From Clostridia bacterium (GTDB lineage: Bacteria > Bacillota > Clostridia > Oscillospirales > CAG-272), in assembly GCA_017504335.1 (NCBI GenBank), contig JAFVRI010000014.1:1-6516 (forward strand): a stretch of 6,516 nucleotides of DNA, written 5' to 3'. The notes under the pieces were generated by a model. That model saw only the letters and a program-made list of their open reading frames with translations, ran no database searches and was not told where the DNA came from. Made by a program: the position numbers and the translations under genes. Numbering within the stretch: position 1 is the stretch's first letter; each line of letters begins with the position of its first letter. Positions 5,353-6,516 of the stretch are shown here, in pieces.

Positions 5353-5978
5353 GATTTGAACCGATTGAAAAGGGTATCTTCTTATTGAAGGTACCCTTTG
5401 AGGACTTATATACGTCGGTTTTTGCCGTGATCGAGGAAGATAGAATCGCTCTCATCGATACGGCAACCACCGATTTTGATGTGGATACTTATATCGTTCC
5501 CGCCCTGCAAGAGCTGATCGACCGTGAGGGTGGAAGGCTTTGTTATATCCTTTTGACCCACGGCCACGGAGATCATGCAGGAGGGGCCATACGTCTGTCA
5601 GGGCATTTCCCGAACGTGCCGATCTGTGCGCTTCAATCTATGGAATATTCTTGCTTTCACAAACTTTCGGACGGGGAAGAGATCATGGATCGGTTGCAGG
5701 TGGTTCATCTGCCCGGGCATACGGTGTATGCGGTTGGGTATTTGGATCTGAAGCATCGTCTGCTCTTGTCGGGAGACTGTCTCCAGCTTCGGGGCGTAGG
5801 AAAATATACGAGAGGCGTCTCGGACAAAGAAGCGTATTTTTCTTCGATCGAACGGTTGAAAACCATGGAGATCGAGATCATTGTGGCATCCCACGATTAC
5901 GTTCCTCTCGGCAGTACCGCCAAAGGAAAAGAAGCGGTAGCTAAGTATCTGGAAACCTGTAAAAAGGTGATCGAATAA
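5349..5978 (+). CDS. Metallo-beta-lactamase-fold hydrolase (glyoxalase II-like)
   Basis: This encodes a 209-residue soluble MBL-fold protein with a full dinuclear metal site: THGHGDHAGG (His71, His73, Asp75, His76), PGHT (His124), SGDCL (Asp143) and ASHDYVPLG (His182). The N-terminal strand pair ends in ALIDTAT, the usual lead-in strand. It has no signal peptide and no added C-terminal domain, so it is the minimal family form. MBL-fold enzymes hydrolyse thioesters, lactones, esters, phosphodiesters and other bonds; with this architecture a small-molecule ester, lactone or thioester is most likely, and the exact substrate is open. The ATG overlaps the previous TGA as ATGA and has no good ribosome binding site, so its translation probably depends on the upstream gene. 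It is the last gene of the operon, with the terminator hairpin starting three bases after the stop codon. A role in opening a lactone or ring product of the pathway is inference from context. Confidence 0.9.
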   Translation: MRFEPIEKGIFLLKVPFEDLYTSVFAVIEEDRIALIDTATTDFDVDTYIVPALQELIDREGGRLCYILLTHGHGDHAGGAIRLSGHFPNVPICALQSMEYSCFHKLSDGEEIMDRLQVVHLPGHTVYAVGYLDLKHRLLLSGDCLQLRGVGKYTRGVSDKEAYFSSIERLKTMEIEIIVASHDYVPLGSTAKGKEAVAKYLETCKKVIE

Positions 5979-5980
5979 CG

Positions 5981-6011
5981 AAAACCGACGTTCAAAGAAC
6001 GTCGGTTTTTT
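5981..6011. terminator. Rho-independent terminator shared by two convergent genes
   Basis: A 9-bp perfect GC-containing stem, CCGACGTTC (5985-5993) with GAACGTCGG (5997-6005) around an AAA loop, is followed on the plus strand by six Ts (6006-6011) and preceded by four As. The A and T tracts extend the pairing to 13 bp. It starts 3 bases after the hydrolase stop and ends 1 base before the end of the opposite gene. It is strong for the plus-strand operon. On the minus strand the T run is only four long, so it is likely a weaker terminator there. Confidence 0.93.
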
Positions 6012-6012
6012 C

Positions 6013-6516
6013 TTATGCGGATTCGCCCGCGTTTCTTCTGCTGCAAAACATGGAAATTCCGTTTTCGATGACATAGACCAGAAGCGCACCCAAGGAGAAG
6101 GCAACCAAATATGCCGCAAGGAATAGGGGATAGGGAACCGCGTCACGGATCATGGAAAGGATGGGAAGCTCACAGCCGAAGTAGGGGCTGATGAAGAACA
6201 TATTGAAATCATCGGTCATTCCCTTGGCAAGGTGAATGTTGTGTACGATCAGATTCAAGGACATTGCCGTAACGAGGAAGCCCACAAATACGAGAACACC
6301 GCCGGAAAGGCTTTTCCATTTGATCTGGCGGCGGTTGTAGGCAAACAGATATACACCGAATGCTACCTGCAAGCCATGGTGAACCATGGTCTGTACATTG
6401 ATACCCGTGTATGTCATAAAGACTGTGTTGGGATAGAGCATGACCGCGATTCCCGCCAACAGGGAGAAGGTGGAAAGAAAGGTCATAAAGAAGCGTCTGA
6501 GCTTGCAGTCCTTCAA
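6013..6516 (-). CDS. Integral membrane protein, possibly YwaF/TMEM164-like (5'-truncated by window edge)
   Basis: The frame is open to the window edge and 167 codons plus the TAA at 6015-6013 are visible. The first codon (TTG at 6516) is read as a start only if the gene begins there, and it is more likely internal. The next ATG (6486-6484) has no ribosome binding site. Hydrophobic segments lie at about residues 9-28, 45-60, 70-91 and 130-151 of the visible part, so there are at least four membrane spans and no soluble domain. A His pair (46-47) and another two His (92, 95) lie at span ends, and the C-terminus is short and basic, then polar. The pattern of spans, HH and SPYFGCELP resembles the YwaF/TMEM164-type membrane protein family of unknown function; this is a recollection of pattern, not a search result. 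It belongs to a separate transcription unit from the operon and nothing ties it to the pathway. Confidence 0.75.
   Translation of the reverse strand: MKDCKLRRFFMTFLSTFSLLAGIAVMLYPNTVFMTYTGINVQTMVHHGLQVAFGVYLFAYNRRQIKWKSLSGGVLVFVGFLVTAMSLNLIVHNIHLAKGMTDDFNMFFISPYFGCELPILSMIRDAVPYPLFLAAYLVAFSLGALLVYVIENGISMFCSRRNAGESA

Overview
The window reads as a chromosomal segment of a Gram-positive anaerobe of the Clostridia type (Bacillota). The grounds are near-perfect AAAGGAG-type ribosome binding sites at 7 to 8 bases, tight gene packing, consensus sigma-A-like promoters and moderate GC with frequent CCC/GGC codons. This placement is inference from style; there is no rRNA or other phylogenetic marker. 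No tRNA, rRNA, CRISPR array, insertion sequence or phage feature was seen.

Layout. (1) 1-1386, + strand: the 3' part of a type I 3-dehydroquinate dehydratase-like gene, then an SDR-family NAD(P)-dependent oxidoreductase. (2) 1397-2167, - strand: an AraC-family regulator, convergent with the SDR gene. (3) 2168-2294: a 127-bp divergent control region with two interlocked face-to-face promoters and a tandem repeat that looks like a regulator binding site. (4) 2295-5978, + strand: a compact four-gene operon encoding an MDR dehydrogenase lacking zinc ligands, a Gfo/Idh/MocA oxidoreductase, a PIG3-like quinone/enone oxidoreductase and a metallo-beta-lactamase-fold hydrolase. It ends in a strong hairpin terminator. 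(5) 6013-6516, - strand: the 3' part of an integral membrane protein gene, convergent with the operon and sharing its terminator.

How the genes may work together. The set contains four nicotinamide-dependent oxidoreductases, a Schiff-base dehydratase homologue and a metallo-hydrolase under an AraC-type sensor. This is the make-up of an inducible catabolic pathway for a polyhydroxylated compound such as a sugar acid, cyclitol, quinate-like ring or glycoside. A coherent but unproven scheme is: oxidation of hydroxyls to ketones (SDR, MDR, Gfo/Idh/MocA); beta-elimination of water by the dehydroquinase-like enzyme to give an enone; reduction of the enone by the PIG3-like enzyme; and hydrolysis of an ester, lactone or similar bond by the metallo-hydrolase. 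The substrate cannot be read from the sequence. No transporter, kinase or glycosidase is present in the window, and the cluster probably continues upstream of base 1.
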